From: Montifringilla adamsi
Lineage: Eukaryota > Chordata > Aves > Passeriformes > Passeridae
Assembly: GCA_017590115.1 (NCBI GenBank)
Contig: JAGGNK010006515.1
Span: 62,001 to 126,000 of the forward strand
Reading direction: 5' to 3'
Length of the DNA stretch: 64,000 nucleotides
Shown here: in pieces, positions 34,508-46,095 of the stretch
How positions within the stretch are numbered: position 1 is the first letter of the stretch
How the letters are laid out: each line of letters opens with the position of its first letter
Translations under genes and position numbers: made by a program
The notes under the pieces: generated by a model
Told to the model about the DNA's origin: nothing
Seen by the model: only the letters and a program-made list of their open reading frames with translations
Database searches by the model: none

Positions 34508-35052
34508 CAGGATGGGCAGCAGGGGAGGGGCAGATTCTGCCTCTCTGCCCTGCAGGGTTGCCTCAAGCCCTGTGGTCCCAGCACAGGGAGGATGTGGAGC
34601 TGCTGGAGCCAGGCCAGAGGAGACCACAAAGATGATCAGAAAGATGGAGCAGCTCTGCTGTGAGGAAGGTTGGGAGAGTTGTTGAGATTGGAGAAGAGAA
34701 GCTTCAGGGTGACTTCATTGTGGCCTTCCAGTGCCTGAAGGGAGCTCCAAGCAAGAGAGAGAGGGATGATTTACAAGGGCCTGGAGCACCAGGACAAGGG
34801 GAAATTGCTTCACAGGGACAGAGGGCAGGGTTAGATCGGATATTGGGAAGGAATTGTTGCCTGTGAGGGTGGTCATGCCCTGGCCCAGGGTGCCCAGAGA
34901 AGCTGTGGCTGCCCCTGGATCCCTGGAAGTTTTCCAGGTTAAACAGAGCTTGGAGCAACATGGGATAGTGGAAGGTGTCCCTGCCCACGCTGGGGTTTAG
35001 AATGAGATGGGCTTTAAGGCCACTTCCAGCCCAAGCCATTCTGTGATTCTAG
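34508..35052 (+). mobile_element. CR1 LINE, long 3' portion
   Basis: The sense strand is colinear with CR1 from the ORF2 end to the tail: 'aggatgtggagctgctggag', 'aaagatgatcagaaagatgg', 'gtggccttccagtgcctgaa', 'ttagatcggatattgggaag', 'ccctggcccagggtgcccag', 'ggatagtggaaggtgtccct' and 'ccattctgtgattctagg'. It has about 545 bp with several small indels, so no frame is intact. Confidence 0.95.
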
Positions 35053-37202
35053 GACTTCTAGAGGCACAGGATTGTCTGTTACATCAAACATTACTCAGTG
35101 TCATACAGAGCCAGCAAGTTACCCAAGCTGCCAGGCTTTTATCAGCAGATTTTTCATCCCTGCTGGGTACTGGTTACAAACCATCAGCTGTCATGTGCGA
35201 GCCTGCTCCCTGAGATTGACTGATAACCAAGCAGTTGCCCTTCAGCCACGTCGATATTCCTCGGCTGACAAGCAGCAGCAGGCAAGAGAGGAGCACTTGA
35301 CATTTGTGCCCTGACTCCTCCTGATTTGCACAACCCCTCCTGCTTTGCATGAAGTTGTGCAGCACCCTGGGAGCTCTGACAGGACAGGTCTCAGAACGTG
35401 CTCTACATCCACTCAAAGCTCGGACATCTCAGGGCAAATAATGGTTACTCTGGAGGTTACACTGAGATGTTTCTCCCTGCAGAAGACAGCTAAAGTATGG
35501 ATTTATATTTAGTCACACTCTGTTTTTCATTAAAACCCAAATGAGTCTCAGTTTTCTTCTGTCAGATTGAGTAAGAAATACTCACTGCTTCTTCCAGGCA
35601 AATAGTCATGCTGCCAGATTTAAGCTTTTCTTAATCTTCTCTGGGAATGAATTATACTGAGGAACCACTTGAACTCCTCTGAAACTACAATTTCCTTGAG
35701 TGGCAAGCAGCCCAATTCTATAAAAAGTATCAGTATAAAGACAAATGTATTTGATGAAGGCTCCTGCTGATGTCAACATGAGACACCAGCAAGGATGATG
35801 GGTAAAAACCTGCCTGTGCAAAAGAAATAAAGCCAGTTCTGTGTGGGATGAGTGTGAAAAACCATGAAATGCTGCCAGCTCTTGAGTGCTGTTTGCATCA
35901 GTTTGGTTTTCCACATAAGGCATTGACATGCTTCATTTCAAAGTGATTTATAGCAGCATTAAAAATTCTTTCACTGCTTTGTTTTGTTTGGAGCTTTTCA
36001 TTATCAGGGTTGGCACAACATGCTTTTTTGTGGCTGACAGACATCTCCCTGCATTTAGGAGCTGGAGATGTTTGGGAACACCTGGTAGCAAGTTTCCTTT
36101 AGTCTTGAGAGAAAGAAGAATCATTGGGAGTGATATTAAGTAGAAAATTGAGTTTTGGAGCTTTGTTTCTCAGGCTGACCATCAGAGCATGTTTTGTCTG
36201 AAGTCAGGGAGCCATCAGGGCAGGAATTTCTCCAGGGCCTGCCTGTGACAAGGGCTGCTGGTGGCAGGCTGTGCTTCCAGCTGCCCTTTCAGCTGGAAAA
36301 TCATCTGCAGCTCCAGCTGTAACATGGGACTGATGGTTTGTTGATGCTCACACACACTGAAGGTAGGACAGTCTTCAGTCTGCATCAAACCCAAAATAAA
36401 TCTGATAAAAAATGGATGCTTTACAGCCCAGAAGTCTGGGGTTTCAGACTTTGGTCAACATTCCAGTGAATCCCATTGCAAATGGAGATATCTCAGGTTC
36501 CTGAACCACATTTTGAGAGGTTTGCTGGCATAAAACTCAGGCACTGCAGGGCAGGGTTTAGCTGAACTGCTGTGGTTTCATGAATCATGGTGCTGCCTCA
36601 TCAACCAAGAAGTCAAGCCAGCCTCAGCTTCCCAAAAGATTGCTAAAATGCTGTTTAGCATTTTTAATAAAGGGAAAATACACCCTCAAGGGCTCTGAGC
36701 CACCATTAGTAACACCCAGTGACAATAAACAAGTAACACTAGAGAGTTTTTGGTAAAGGAACTCAACTAATGGCTTTAACCACAGCAGAGAGAGGCTGCT
36801 TGGAGCTGGTTTTGATGGGAGCCTGGTATTGGAATTATCAGTGATTCTGCAACTGCTAAGGCAGCCTAAGCACTGAGCGATAAACTGTGAACTGAGTCAG
36901 CATTTACAGCTCCCTGTATGAGAGGGAAAAGGGCACACAGTAAATCACCTATATTTTGACAATAATGAATGATGCAAGGACATCTTAAACCTTGTAAGTC
37001 CAATGTGTTTCTTCACTTCAGCTTCAGGTAGAAGTTTTGTACCTGAGGGTGCTAATACATTTCAAGTCAAGCTCATTTGAAACCCTCTTGGCATGACCTC
37101 CAGTGACCATCATGTAACAAATGGTGATGTTGCACCTTGTGAAAAGACCAAACAACTTGTACCATTCAATAAAACAACAATTAATATTACTCAAAATGAA
37201 AG
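35053..37202. other. Unique DNA, no gene supported
   Basis: About 2.15 kb with no recognised repeat. Longest frames are 111 and 107 codons, without a domain. Confidence 0.5.
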
Positions 37203-37208
37203 CTCAGC

Positions 37209-37610
37209 TGTCAACGTCATATTTTCTGAAAACATCCCTTGCCCAGGATTTCTCACCTGGGAAGCAGAGAAGCCTCAGAGAAAAAAGAAGGCAATATTAT
37301 CTCATTTGCTTCTCCTGTGTTTTGCTGCTTTGAAATGTAGTTTAAAGATTGTTTATCCAACATGTGAATTGTTTTGACTTACTGGCTAATGACGGCCAAG
37401 CTGTGTGAGACTCTAGAGAAAAGAGTCACAAGTTTTTGGATAGTATCTTTCTAGCTTTCTGTCTATATCCTTTCTCTATTCTTTAGTATAGTTTAGTATA
37501 GTTTAGTATAACATTCTTTAATATGATAATATAATAAAATAACCTTCTAAGAACACAGAGTCAAATTCATAATTTCCTCACCTTCATCAAGAAATTAAAA
37601 AAATACCACA
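37209..37610 (+). mobile_element. ERVK-like solo LTR (copy 3 of 3)
   Basis: A 402-bp LTR of the same family as 22289 and 29350 begins TGTCAACGTCATATTTTCTG and ends AAATACCACA. It is flanked by CTCAGC (37203-37208) and CTCAAC (37611-37616), a 6-bp duplication with one mismatch that suggests an older insertion. It carries 'gatttctcacctgggaagca', three GTTTAGTATA-like units, AATAAA at 37533-37538 and 'accttctaagaacacagagt', with 72 bases from the signal to the 3' end. A 94-codon frame into it is not viral coding sequence. Confidence 0.85.
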
Positions 37611-37616
37611 CTCAAC

Positions 37617-39846
37617 ATTTTTTCATCTACTGGCACTGAAAGCTGCTCTAGAAGGGCAGCATGTCACAGAGCCAGTGCTTGCTCTTGAGGTTTTTCTCGA
37701 AGTCAAACCCGAGAGATAAACCTAAAACCAGCCCTCAGTAGGCACAGACATACACAGACACATACAAGCAGGGTGCTAAAACCAGAATTCAGATGGAAGA
37801 GTCAAGTTTTGCTCATTCACAAACGCTACCCAGGCTCAATCCTTCCTCTTCCTCATTTCTCACTGTGTCTCCTCTCTCCCTCCTTGTCATTTCCTGAAGG
37901 GCATTGCCAGCCTCAGGACAGCATAAACCCTCCCATCATCTGAGCTGCAGCTGCCACTCGTGGCTGCGCGGGAGCGTTCCAGCAGCAGCAAGGCAGCCAC
38001 GTCCACACCGACAACTCTGACTGCAGGAAAGGACTCCCGAGGATCCTTCACCCACAACTTTCTGCAGAGAGATCCTTGCTACAGCAGCCTGGAGATTCAC
38101 ATCCCAGCCCCTGGCAGTGGCAGGAAGCAGGGAGGCTCTGCATGGCCGTAAACCAAATAAAATCCATCTGGGCATAAGTTCATATTTATTAGCATTTCCA
38201 GTGCACAGTGCTGCTTTAATTCCCCGATGGCTCCCAGGCTGCTGCATCTCACTGATGCATAAGCAGCCTTTCTGCTGCTATTATAAAACAAATTACCTCA
38301 TGCATGAGTGGCCTTAATATCAGTTCATGCTCCAAGCTGTTCTCCTGTGCTGACATATGTACCCCCTGTTCACCCTGTGCTGCTGAAGGCAGATTGGCTT
38401 CTGAAACCACCCATCAGATAGAGCAGGAAATGGGTGATAAAACACTGTGCACAGCATTAGCTCCAATACATTCCCCATATTCTGCTCCCTTTGCTGTGGT
38501 TTGCTGCTCAGTGTAAAAGGGGTTACTGGGTGAGCAATAGGGTTTCAACCCCTCCCTTTCTCCTTTGCCATCCCAGCCTCACACGGGAGGTGTTTCTCTG
38601 CCTGTCATGGCTGCAGAGCTCTCTCCCCATTAAGGCAGTGGTATCTGCAGTGATAAATTCTGACCTGAGCAGCACTGGACACCTCAATGAGTAAATACCC
38701 ATGTCATGGAAGCACCAGTCACTGAAATGAGAATATCATAAATAGAAATATTCCCCATAAGCGGCTTGTGACTAAGCTCACTTTTGAGCTAATAACTTCC
38801 CATGGAGATGAACTCTGCAGGAAAGCTCACAGAGCTATAAATACTCAGAATTCATTAACAGATCTTTTTAGTTGCAAACATTCTTTTCCGGCTGTGTATC
38901 ATGACACTGGTGCTCCCAACCCATTCTCCTTTCAAAAGCTGCAATTGTTTAACCCCCAGATCCGGCTACTCTCAGAAATCCACAGGAAGAAAACATTGGG
39001 GCAGTTTTGAATATTAAGACCTTATTCCAGTGCCAAAGAAAGAAGATAGAAAAATAAAATATGACAAGGAACAGATGCTGTGTCATGAGCAAGTCTAGAG
39101 TTTCATACTCTTCGTAAGTTTTAACATTTTGCTAATCTATGAAGGAAGAAAATATGTTTTAAGGGCCTGTGATTGTATTCCATGGGTTCTGAGGTAATGA
39201 GAATCGTGGATTTGTACTCAGTTTCAGTACAAGCTCAAGTTTTACTGCCTGCCCAGCTGCATTTCCCAGCAGTGCTCTGATGAGAAGACGAACGCTGACC
39301 GCCCGGGGTCACTGAGTGGCAGATCCTGCTGGAGATGGTTTTGTTTCCGTGTGGTTGCCCAGCGTCAGGGCTGCACATCAATGCTGCACTTCTGAAAAGG
39401 CACTTGTGAATTGCAGCATTATTTGCATCCAAATAGTCTCTCAGGTGCAGATGTTCTCTTGCAACCACGCAGTGATGCTCCCTTGAGCAAGAGTTTAGCT
39501 TGTGCTAGGCCAACTTAAATCCTTTTCATTTCATTACATAGACATGACCCACAAGAGCATAAGATTTATTTTCTTATGTTGCAAGCTAAAAGCAGAGCAG
39601 GCCAGTATCTTTTCACCTGGCTATCTAATCACTGTTTAAAGTCACAGAACAGTATTTTTTGCTCCTGCTTATTTCTTTAATTCACTTACTGAAGGCTGGC
39701 ACTGAGACCCAGCCCTGCTGCTGCTGTTGCCATGTAAGTGTTTGGCAACAGCCTCCACGCAGGGATTGTGGTACAATACTAATGAGTTCTTTATCATTGA
39801 ATTATTAAATCAGGAGCTTTATGGATGCTTGACAGCAGGGCAAATC
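37617..39846. other. Unique DNA with possible conserved blocks
   Basis: About 2.2 kb free of recognised mobile elements. Moderately GC-rich sequence near 37950-38060 is followed by an AT-richer block at 38160-38320 and another at 38700-38880. They look like non-repetitive, possibly constrained sequence, but nothing here proves conservation. No exon is supported. Confidence 0.4.
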
Positions 39847-39955
39847 CATAGAATCCCAGAATCCCAGAATGCTTTGGGAAAGGCCCTTAAAGCCCTAATT
39901 CCCCCTGCCATGGGCAGGGATACCTTCCACTAGACCAGGGTGCTCCAAATCCTGC
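39847..39955 (-). mobile_element. CR1 LINE 3' end, short
   Basis: The plus strand reads 'catagaatcccagaatccca' (a repeated tail unit), 'gaatgctttgggaaaggccc', 'ccctgccatgggcagggata' and 'agaccagggtgctccaaatc'. It is a 5'-truncated antisense CR1 with a small internal deletion. Confidence 0.92.
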
Positions 39956-42270
39956 TCTTGCTTCAGCCCCTAAGAATAATTCTGGTACAAAAGGAGGGCA
40001 GTTCAGCTATGCAAGCCAAACTCTACAGGAGTCTCATGGCATCCTAGTATTTGCCCTTTTGTTGCACAGCAAAATGTTTTCTACAGCTGTCTGCTCCAGA
40101 CAAGACCAGCAGCTGTGGCTTGGCCATTTTCTCAGCTCAGGGAAACAACCTCAACTCTGTCTTGTCCCAGACTCTGTTCCTAGTCAGCTGGGCTTTTTTC
40201 CAGCCAGCTCCATTTCTGGATTCTAAATTTTAGCCCAGAAAGGCCAGTGCCCCAGAATTTTAACTTGATCACTTCAGTTTGATCAGGCAGCATGCTGGCG
40301 CCTAAAGATAAGGACAAACTTGCAGATATCAGGCTGATTTTCAGGCATCTTCACTCCAATTAAACAAGACACTGTGCTGTAACAGGATCTTTAAATGTAA
40401 ATGCATCAGCCAGTCCCAAGGCTGACAACCAGGAGCATCCTGGACTGCTGCAGGAAGGTAAATCACAGCAAGGAGAGCGAGCAGCACGCTCCAAGCTGCT
40501 GCTTTGTTGAGCTATTACTCACCAAGGAAAGAGCATAATTATTTTTCCACGCTTTCATGAAGTGAAGAGAGGATTCTTCAGCCTTATCTAATGGCTCATG
40601 CCAGCAGTGAGCTCAAACACAGGGACTACCAGGCCTCTGTTCCGTGTAAGACCATCATACAGGCAAGTTATTTTAGGATTGTAGGTGTTGAGTGACACCC
40701 ATGTTTGCCTATCACTGAGTATATGAGCACAACAGTGAACTCACCAGGTAGCACTTACCCTGTACTCTCACTTTGCTTTGCAGAGGACTGTCTACTCATT
40801 TAATTTCCAATTTTAGTTTAATTTCAAGCTCCTGGCATTGTTTGCATTCCCATGCCACTGCCCAGGCTTGCAGGTACCTTGGCAGATGTGCTGCTGCAAT
40901 CGGCCACAGCTTCTCCTCCAGCCTCTAACTTGCCCTATCATCTTTGAATTCAACCAACTTTTCCTCCTCCTGGAAAGAAAAAAAAAGGTCTGTGAAAACA
41001 ATCTGCTGTTGGAACAGCTAATTTTCAACACTAAAATGGACAGGTTCTACAAAATTACCTCGGCCTCGTGCCTCTTTGTGCCAACTACAATTATATTGAT
41101 ATTTCTTGTATATCGTCTCCTCACCAGCAGCCAGTTGGTGGTACAACACACATGATTATCCTGATGTTTTCTGGTGAGCTTTTCAGCAAATGTGTCTAAA
41201 GTAAACTGTCAGTTTGGAGGTGCTGTAATCTGATTTGGACTGCACAATCACTCCCCACATGAGATACCGTTTTGTTTGCATTATTCTACCTGCTCAGCAC
41301 ACAAACTGCAGTTCAAAAGCCACTGGGGATGGAAAAGAGTTGATTGTTTCAGCTTCTAAAGATGGGGTTTCCCCATAAAACTTGACTGGTGTTGGCTTTG
41401 GGTAAATCTCCTGGCTAAATTCCTGCTCAAGTGGTTCAGAACTCCAAGGGTAGAGAGTTAGCCCAGCTGACTTGTACTTAACTTCCACCAACCCACTTTT
41501 ATTCCCCATTCTTTTTGGCCCTTGGCTGAAGTTATTAAAGTGTCATTACTTGAATACTGGTTTTACTAAAAATTACTCCCAGTTTCAATAGCCTTCAGCT
41601 CGCTGCAGCTATTGGCAACCTCTCTGTGCTAAATTCAATTTCTGTCTGTGCCTTTCAGATGTTCAAGATTTCACTTAAATCCTGCTCGGCACTGAGGAGA
41701 AGAGGATGTTACAGTCATTTCTCACTGAAGGTTTCTTTTCAACAAAAGCCCCAGTTCTATGAGTCTCTAATCAGGTTTTTGAAAATCATCTCTCAGAAGC
41801 AAGAAGCAGCTCTTTGAATTATCTCTTTCTTACAGTGTGAAGTTAATGAAAGTCCAAAATGTTCCCACTCATTTCATTATAGGAGCCTTCATTTACATTC
41901 CATTGAGCTGAATCATAACTAAGCCTTACCCCCACACTGGGCATGCAGCCTGCACAGTTTACATGTGTGTTGGTAAAAGGTGAAGAAAGGGGGTTTTTTC
42001 AGACAAATTTCCTAATCCATTTCTACAATCTCTTCCCCAAGTGTCCAGTTTTTACTGTGCCAGGCTAAAGGTAAAGGCTAATTTGGAATTGCAGCTCACA
42101 GAGACTCAGGTTTAATGCAGTCAAATGTGGCTTTTAAAATTATTATTAGATTTTATGGGAAAATAGGCATCACTACCCACTACAAATTTTCAACTAAGTG
42201 TGGAAACACTTTGCAAAAGTGGATGTCTGATTCTGCATGATTTATAACATTAATTTTCCCCCATTAACAA
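39956..42270. other. Unique DNA, no gene supported
   Basis: About 2.3 kb without recognised repeats. A 105-codon frame at 40838-41155 includes a hydrophobic stretch but no signal or domain I recognise, and no splice context. Confidence 0.5.
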
Positions 42271-42521
42271 TCACAAAATCCTACTCATAGACTGGTTTTG
42301 GTTGGGAGGGACCTTAAAGCCCATCTTGTCCATGGGCAGGGACCCCTTCCACTATCCCAGGATGCTCCAAGCCCTGTCCAGCCTGGCCTTGGACACTTCC
42401 AGGGATCCAGGGGCAGCCACAGCTTCTCTGGGCACCCTGTGCCGGGGTCTCCCCACCCTCACAGGGAAGACTTTCTTCCCAATATCCCATCTAACCTGGC
42501 CCGTTTCATCTTAAGCCTATT
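42271..42521 (-). mobile_element. CR1 LINE 3' end
   Basis: The plus strand reads 'tcacaaaatcctactcatag', 'gggagggaccttaaagccca', 'catgggcagggaccccttcc', 'ctggccttggacacttccag', 'cacagcttctctgggcaccc' and 'cttcccaatatcccatctaa'. This is a colinear reverse complement of the CR1 3' UTR, lacking the usual 'ccaccccctg' block. Confidence 0.94.
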
Positions 42522-42672
42522 CTAACAGGGCAGTGATTGCTCAACTCCAGTTTCCTACCCAGTTTGAGGACCTGAAATGGTTTGCTGTTGTTCCCAGCTC
42601 TGGACATAAAATCTCATGCCTAATATTAAAGAGATAATCATTGTCCCCAGATCCTATAAATATGGAGAACAG

Positions 42673-42691
42673 ATATATATATATATATATA
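42673..42691. repeat. (AT)n microsatellite
   Basis: Perfect alternating AT over 19 bases in otherwise unique DNA. Confidence 0.92.
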
Positions 42692-43619
42692 AATATCCAT
42701 GGATAGCAGCCAGCAGGATTGTCACATGAACAGATAGTAATCAAGGTGAGCCAGTTTTGAGATGCCCCAGTCCCTTTCCCAAGGGGAATCTTTGAAGATC
42801 TCTCTGGAGCTGTTACTCATATTGATGCATCCCAGAAATAGTGATGCCAACTTGTACAGCTGGAGCATCCCTTACTTGGTTTGGAAAATGACAATAATTG
42901 AAAATATATATGAGGGAAGGACTTCAGCCGTTCAATTTTGAGCTCAGCCAAGCAAAGCAGATATATGGAGAAATTTGTCAGGAAACAGGCTGGATTTGTG
43001 GGCACTCTCAAGGACCTATTTATGGATATGGATTAGAAACAGGTACTTGTTACATCCAGTTCTTAAATCTCAACAGGTCTAACTTCCCTTTTTCCTTACA
43101 AGTTTAGCAATATTGCTTCCCCAAGGAAAGAGAAGGAAAGAGAGGCATGGCCCACACCAAGGGCAGGACATCTCTGTGTCTCATCAAATGAGAAAATGAA
43201 GCAACCTATGGCTTATGGCTACTGGAAGTATTCCCTATCTTCCCAAGTTAGCCATGACTGCACTAAACAGCTGCAGGAATCAGTTCTCAACTATGGTTTA
43301 AAACTGAAAACTTATTTATCTTCTACAGTGGCTTTCACTCTTCACTGTTAATTATCAGCCTTTATTATCCCTTTTTTCCCTCCAATAATATCTTCCCCCT
43401 CAGCCATGCACAAGGCTTCCCACACCGAGGTCTGGAAAGCCCTTCCAGTCAGGGCTGGCTCACTGGACCACTTATTATTTACAAGCTGCCGATGCCTCAT
43501 GGAGAGGTTACTAAAGGCCATCTGCCTAAAGAATTCCTGTTTATATTCCTCTTGCTTTATCCTTAGGAAAAACAGTTGCATACAGGCAGAGGTATTTAAA
43601 GCTTGACCCATCCTCCCTG

Positions 43620-44150
43620 GTCCTGCTGGGAGCTATAATCTGTCTGTGCTATCTCGACTGATATTTGTGTAGCTGATTATGTCGTCCAAACAAGGGATTA
43701 GGATCCTGATTTGGGGAGGGAGCAGCACGAACAGAGGGTGTCTGAAGGGACAAGCTTTTTTTTGTTCCCAGTCAGATTCCCTGAACAAAAGGGAGAGAGA
43801 AGAAATGCATCTTGTATAAAGGGCAATTGTTTCCCAATGGAACATTTAATGTTTTTCCATTAAGCATGAGCTGCTCTGGTTGTTATGGAATATTTTATGA
43901 ACAGGTCCGCTAATGCGATGCCCAGCTCCGGCACTGTCTGCACCAGGAAAACAAAGCCAGCACAGGCCATCCTTTTGTGTTTTGATTTCCTCCTTTCACC
44001 CACACAGGGGATGAATCAGAATATTATCTTTGAGTTTTTATGGCTGCTGGATGAATATTTCCAATGTCTCTTGCCTAAACAACAATTCCTCGTATTAAAC
44101 TTCTTCATGCAAATAAAGGCTGGGATGTGCCAGGCTTGGCTTCCTGGGCA
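43620..44150. promoter_or_regulatory. Candidate conserved non-coding block
   Basis: A repeat-free block with short palindromic and homeobox/POU-like words, including TTTATGAACAGG, GCTAATGCGATG, GATGAATCAGAATATTATC and the octamer-like ATGCAAATAAAG (from about 44107). An 89-codon frame (43885-44154) crosses it without a domain. The texture resembles ultraconserved-type intergenic DNA of vertebrates, but this is a judgement by eye. Conservation cannot be shown from one genome. Confidence 0.2.
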
Positions 44151-44572
44151 CTGACCCAAGGAATACACTTTGGTCTATGACACAACCTTTGTCACACAGC
44201 TTTAAAGTCTTTGGAAGACCAGACAGATTCAGGGAAACCATTATCTGTCCCTATGGAGTAGGAAAAAGAGGGAACATCTACAAAATCCCATGTAACATTC
44301 ATTTTGTTTCACGACACAGGAGGCAGAAGGTACCCCAGGAAACAAGCAGCTTCCACGAAAGCTGAAGGTGGCAGCTGGCAGCACACACAGGCTGCAGAAC
44401 ATTTTGCTCCAAAATGATGGGAAGCAGAAGTCTTGATGTTCCAAAAAAAAACCAAAAAAACAACCCATGGACAAATCCATAGAAGGGAATTAAGACATGA
44501 AGGGCTACTGAATGCCGCCCTGGAGATCTGGTTCAGGAAGTCCCACCTGCCATAGGAGGTTTGGAATGGGAC

Positions 44573-44840
44573 AATCACAGGTTACTGTAGGGCAGGAGGG
44601 ACCATTGGAAGGACCTGGGCCAAGGGCCTTCACTCCCTGCCCAAGACCAGGCTAATTTCAATGCTTGATCAGATTGCCCAGGACTTTATCTGCTTTGAAT
44701 TCAGAGCATCTCCAAGGATGGAAATTTCACAGCCTCTCTCAGGAACCTCTTTGAGGCGTTCATTGCTCTCTTCAGGAAGAACTTGTTTCTTTTTCCTGTC
44801 CTGATGCTCTTCATATCTCCAGCTGGCCCATGTCCTGTGG
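44573..44840 (-). mobile_element. Old CR1 fragment
   Basis: The plus strand has 'aatcacaggttactgtaggg', 'agggaccattggaaggacct', 'gatcagattgcccaggactt', 'gagcatctccaaggatggaa', 'cacagcctctctcaggaacc' and 'caggaagaacttgtttcttt'. This matches the reverse complement of older CR1 subfamilies, where 'tccaaggatggagactccacaacctct' is typical. It is much more diverged than the other copies in the window. Confidence 0.8.
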
Positions 44841-45965
44841 AACTGTACCTCTCTTGATTTCACCAGGAGACCAACCCAATAGCCCTGACTATGGGAACTT
44901 CTAAGGAATTTGAGTCAGGCACCTCTGTTTCCCCCCAGGAAGGAGATCATACAGGTTGTGGCTAATTCAGACTTGTCTTATGTAATAATGCCAGAAGATT
45001 TCAGGATGGAGTCTTTTAATGCCCTGTATATACTGGCAAATTATACCAAATACTTGCTACAGGAACCAGTGAAACAAGAGATTTTTGACTCTAAATGTGT
45101 TCAGTAAGTTCAGTGGTGCAAGTCTGCCTGACAAGCTAAAGTGGAATTCTTACTTACAAAGCATTTCTCTCGAGGTTCACATTACATGATAGCTGATACC
45201 AGAAGTATTAGAGAATAAAAGCTGTGTTTTAGAAGTAATGATTTTTTGCCTTGAATGCTAATTAGTGCTATTGTAGACACTTTAGCTCCAAGCTAACAGC
45301 AGTCTGTCTCCAACAGAATCCAATGCAAACTCAGAATTCCTCTCTAGAGTCAGCTGCTGGAATTGCTACCCCAATGCTTGGGGCATTATCACAACCCCCA
45401 AAGTATCAGCTATGACTACAAAACCTATTTTTCGTGGCTTTTCAATTTACCACTCTGGGTCAGAAGGGAGAGAAGCCAAGAGACCATTTTTCAGCTCTGC
45501 AAATGGACTCATTTAGGTCTGTTTAAAAGCCTTCTCTGATTTTAAGAGGGACCAAACCCATTTCAGGTTTAACTTCACTGAAGGTAAAGTACTTTTGGTC
45601 CAGAGCAAAGCTGCTAAAGGGGATTATGCCTCATTTCTCTGAGAAGTCAGACTGGCACTTTTCATTGTGCTGGTGACTGAGTCTCTCCATGCACAACCTG
45701 AAGGGTTCACAGACTGGCACATTCTGCAGGACAGAAGTGCCCATATGGCTTATGGAGTGTGAGAGGGAAGGAAACCTTGCAATGAGGGATATTTTGAAGT
45801 GAGAAAGAAGAATAACTACTACAGAAAACTAATCAGACTGCCCTGCTGAGGCAGATAAGAAGGAAAATGAACAAAGCTCTTTGGTTAGATATATTTTCAT
45901 TCCTTCAGAGTCCAAAACTATGCAGCTGAAATGCAAGAAAATAATTTGAAAGAATGAAAAATTCC
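44841..45965. other. Unique DNA, nothing recognised
   Basis: About 1.1 kb. A 65-codon frame at 44910-45107 has a plausible protein-like composition but no domain or splice sites I can defend. Confidence 0.45.
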
Positions 45966-46095
45966 AGGCCAGGCTGGATGAGGCTGGGAGCAGCCTGGTC
46001 TAGTGGAAAGTGTCCCTGCCTGTGGCAGGGGGTTGGAATTGGATGGGCTTTAAGGTCCCTTCCAACCCAAATCATTCTCTGATCCCATGGTTCTA
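45966..46095 (+). mobile_element. CR1 LINE 3' end, short
   Basis: The sense strand reads 'aggccaggctggatgaggct', 'gagcagcctggtctagtgga', 'gtgtccctgcctgtggcagg' and 'aaggtcccttccaacccaaa', ending 'tcattctctgatcccatggt'. It is 5'-truncated. Confidence 0.94.

Larger units (their letters stand above)
42522..44572. other. Unique DNA with a candidate non-coding block
   Basis: About 2 kb. It includes an AT dinucleotide microsatellite and, from about 43620, a non-repetitive block listed separately. No exon is supported. The A-rich run at 44441-44460 is low complexity. Confidence 0.45.
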
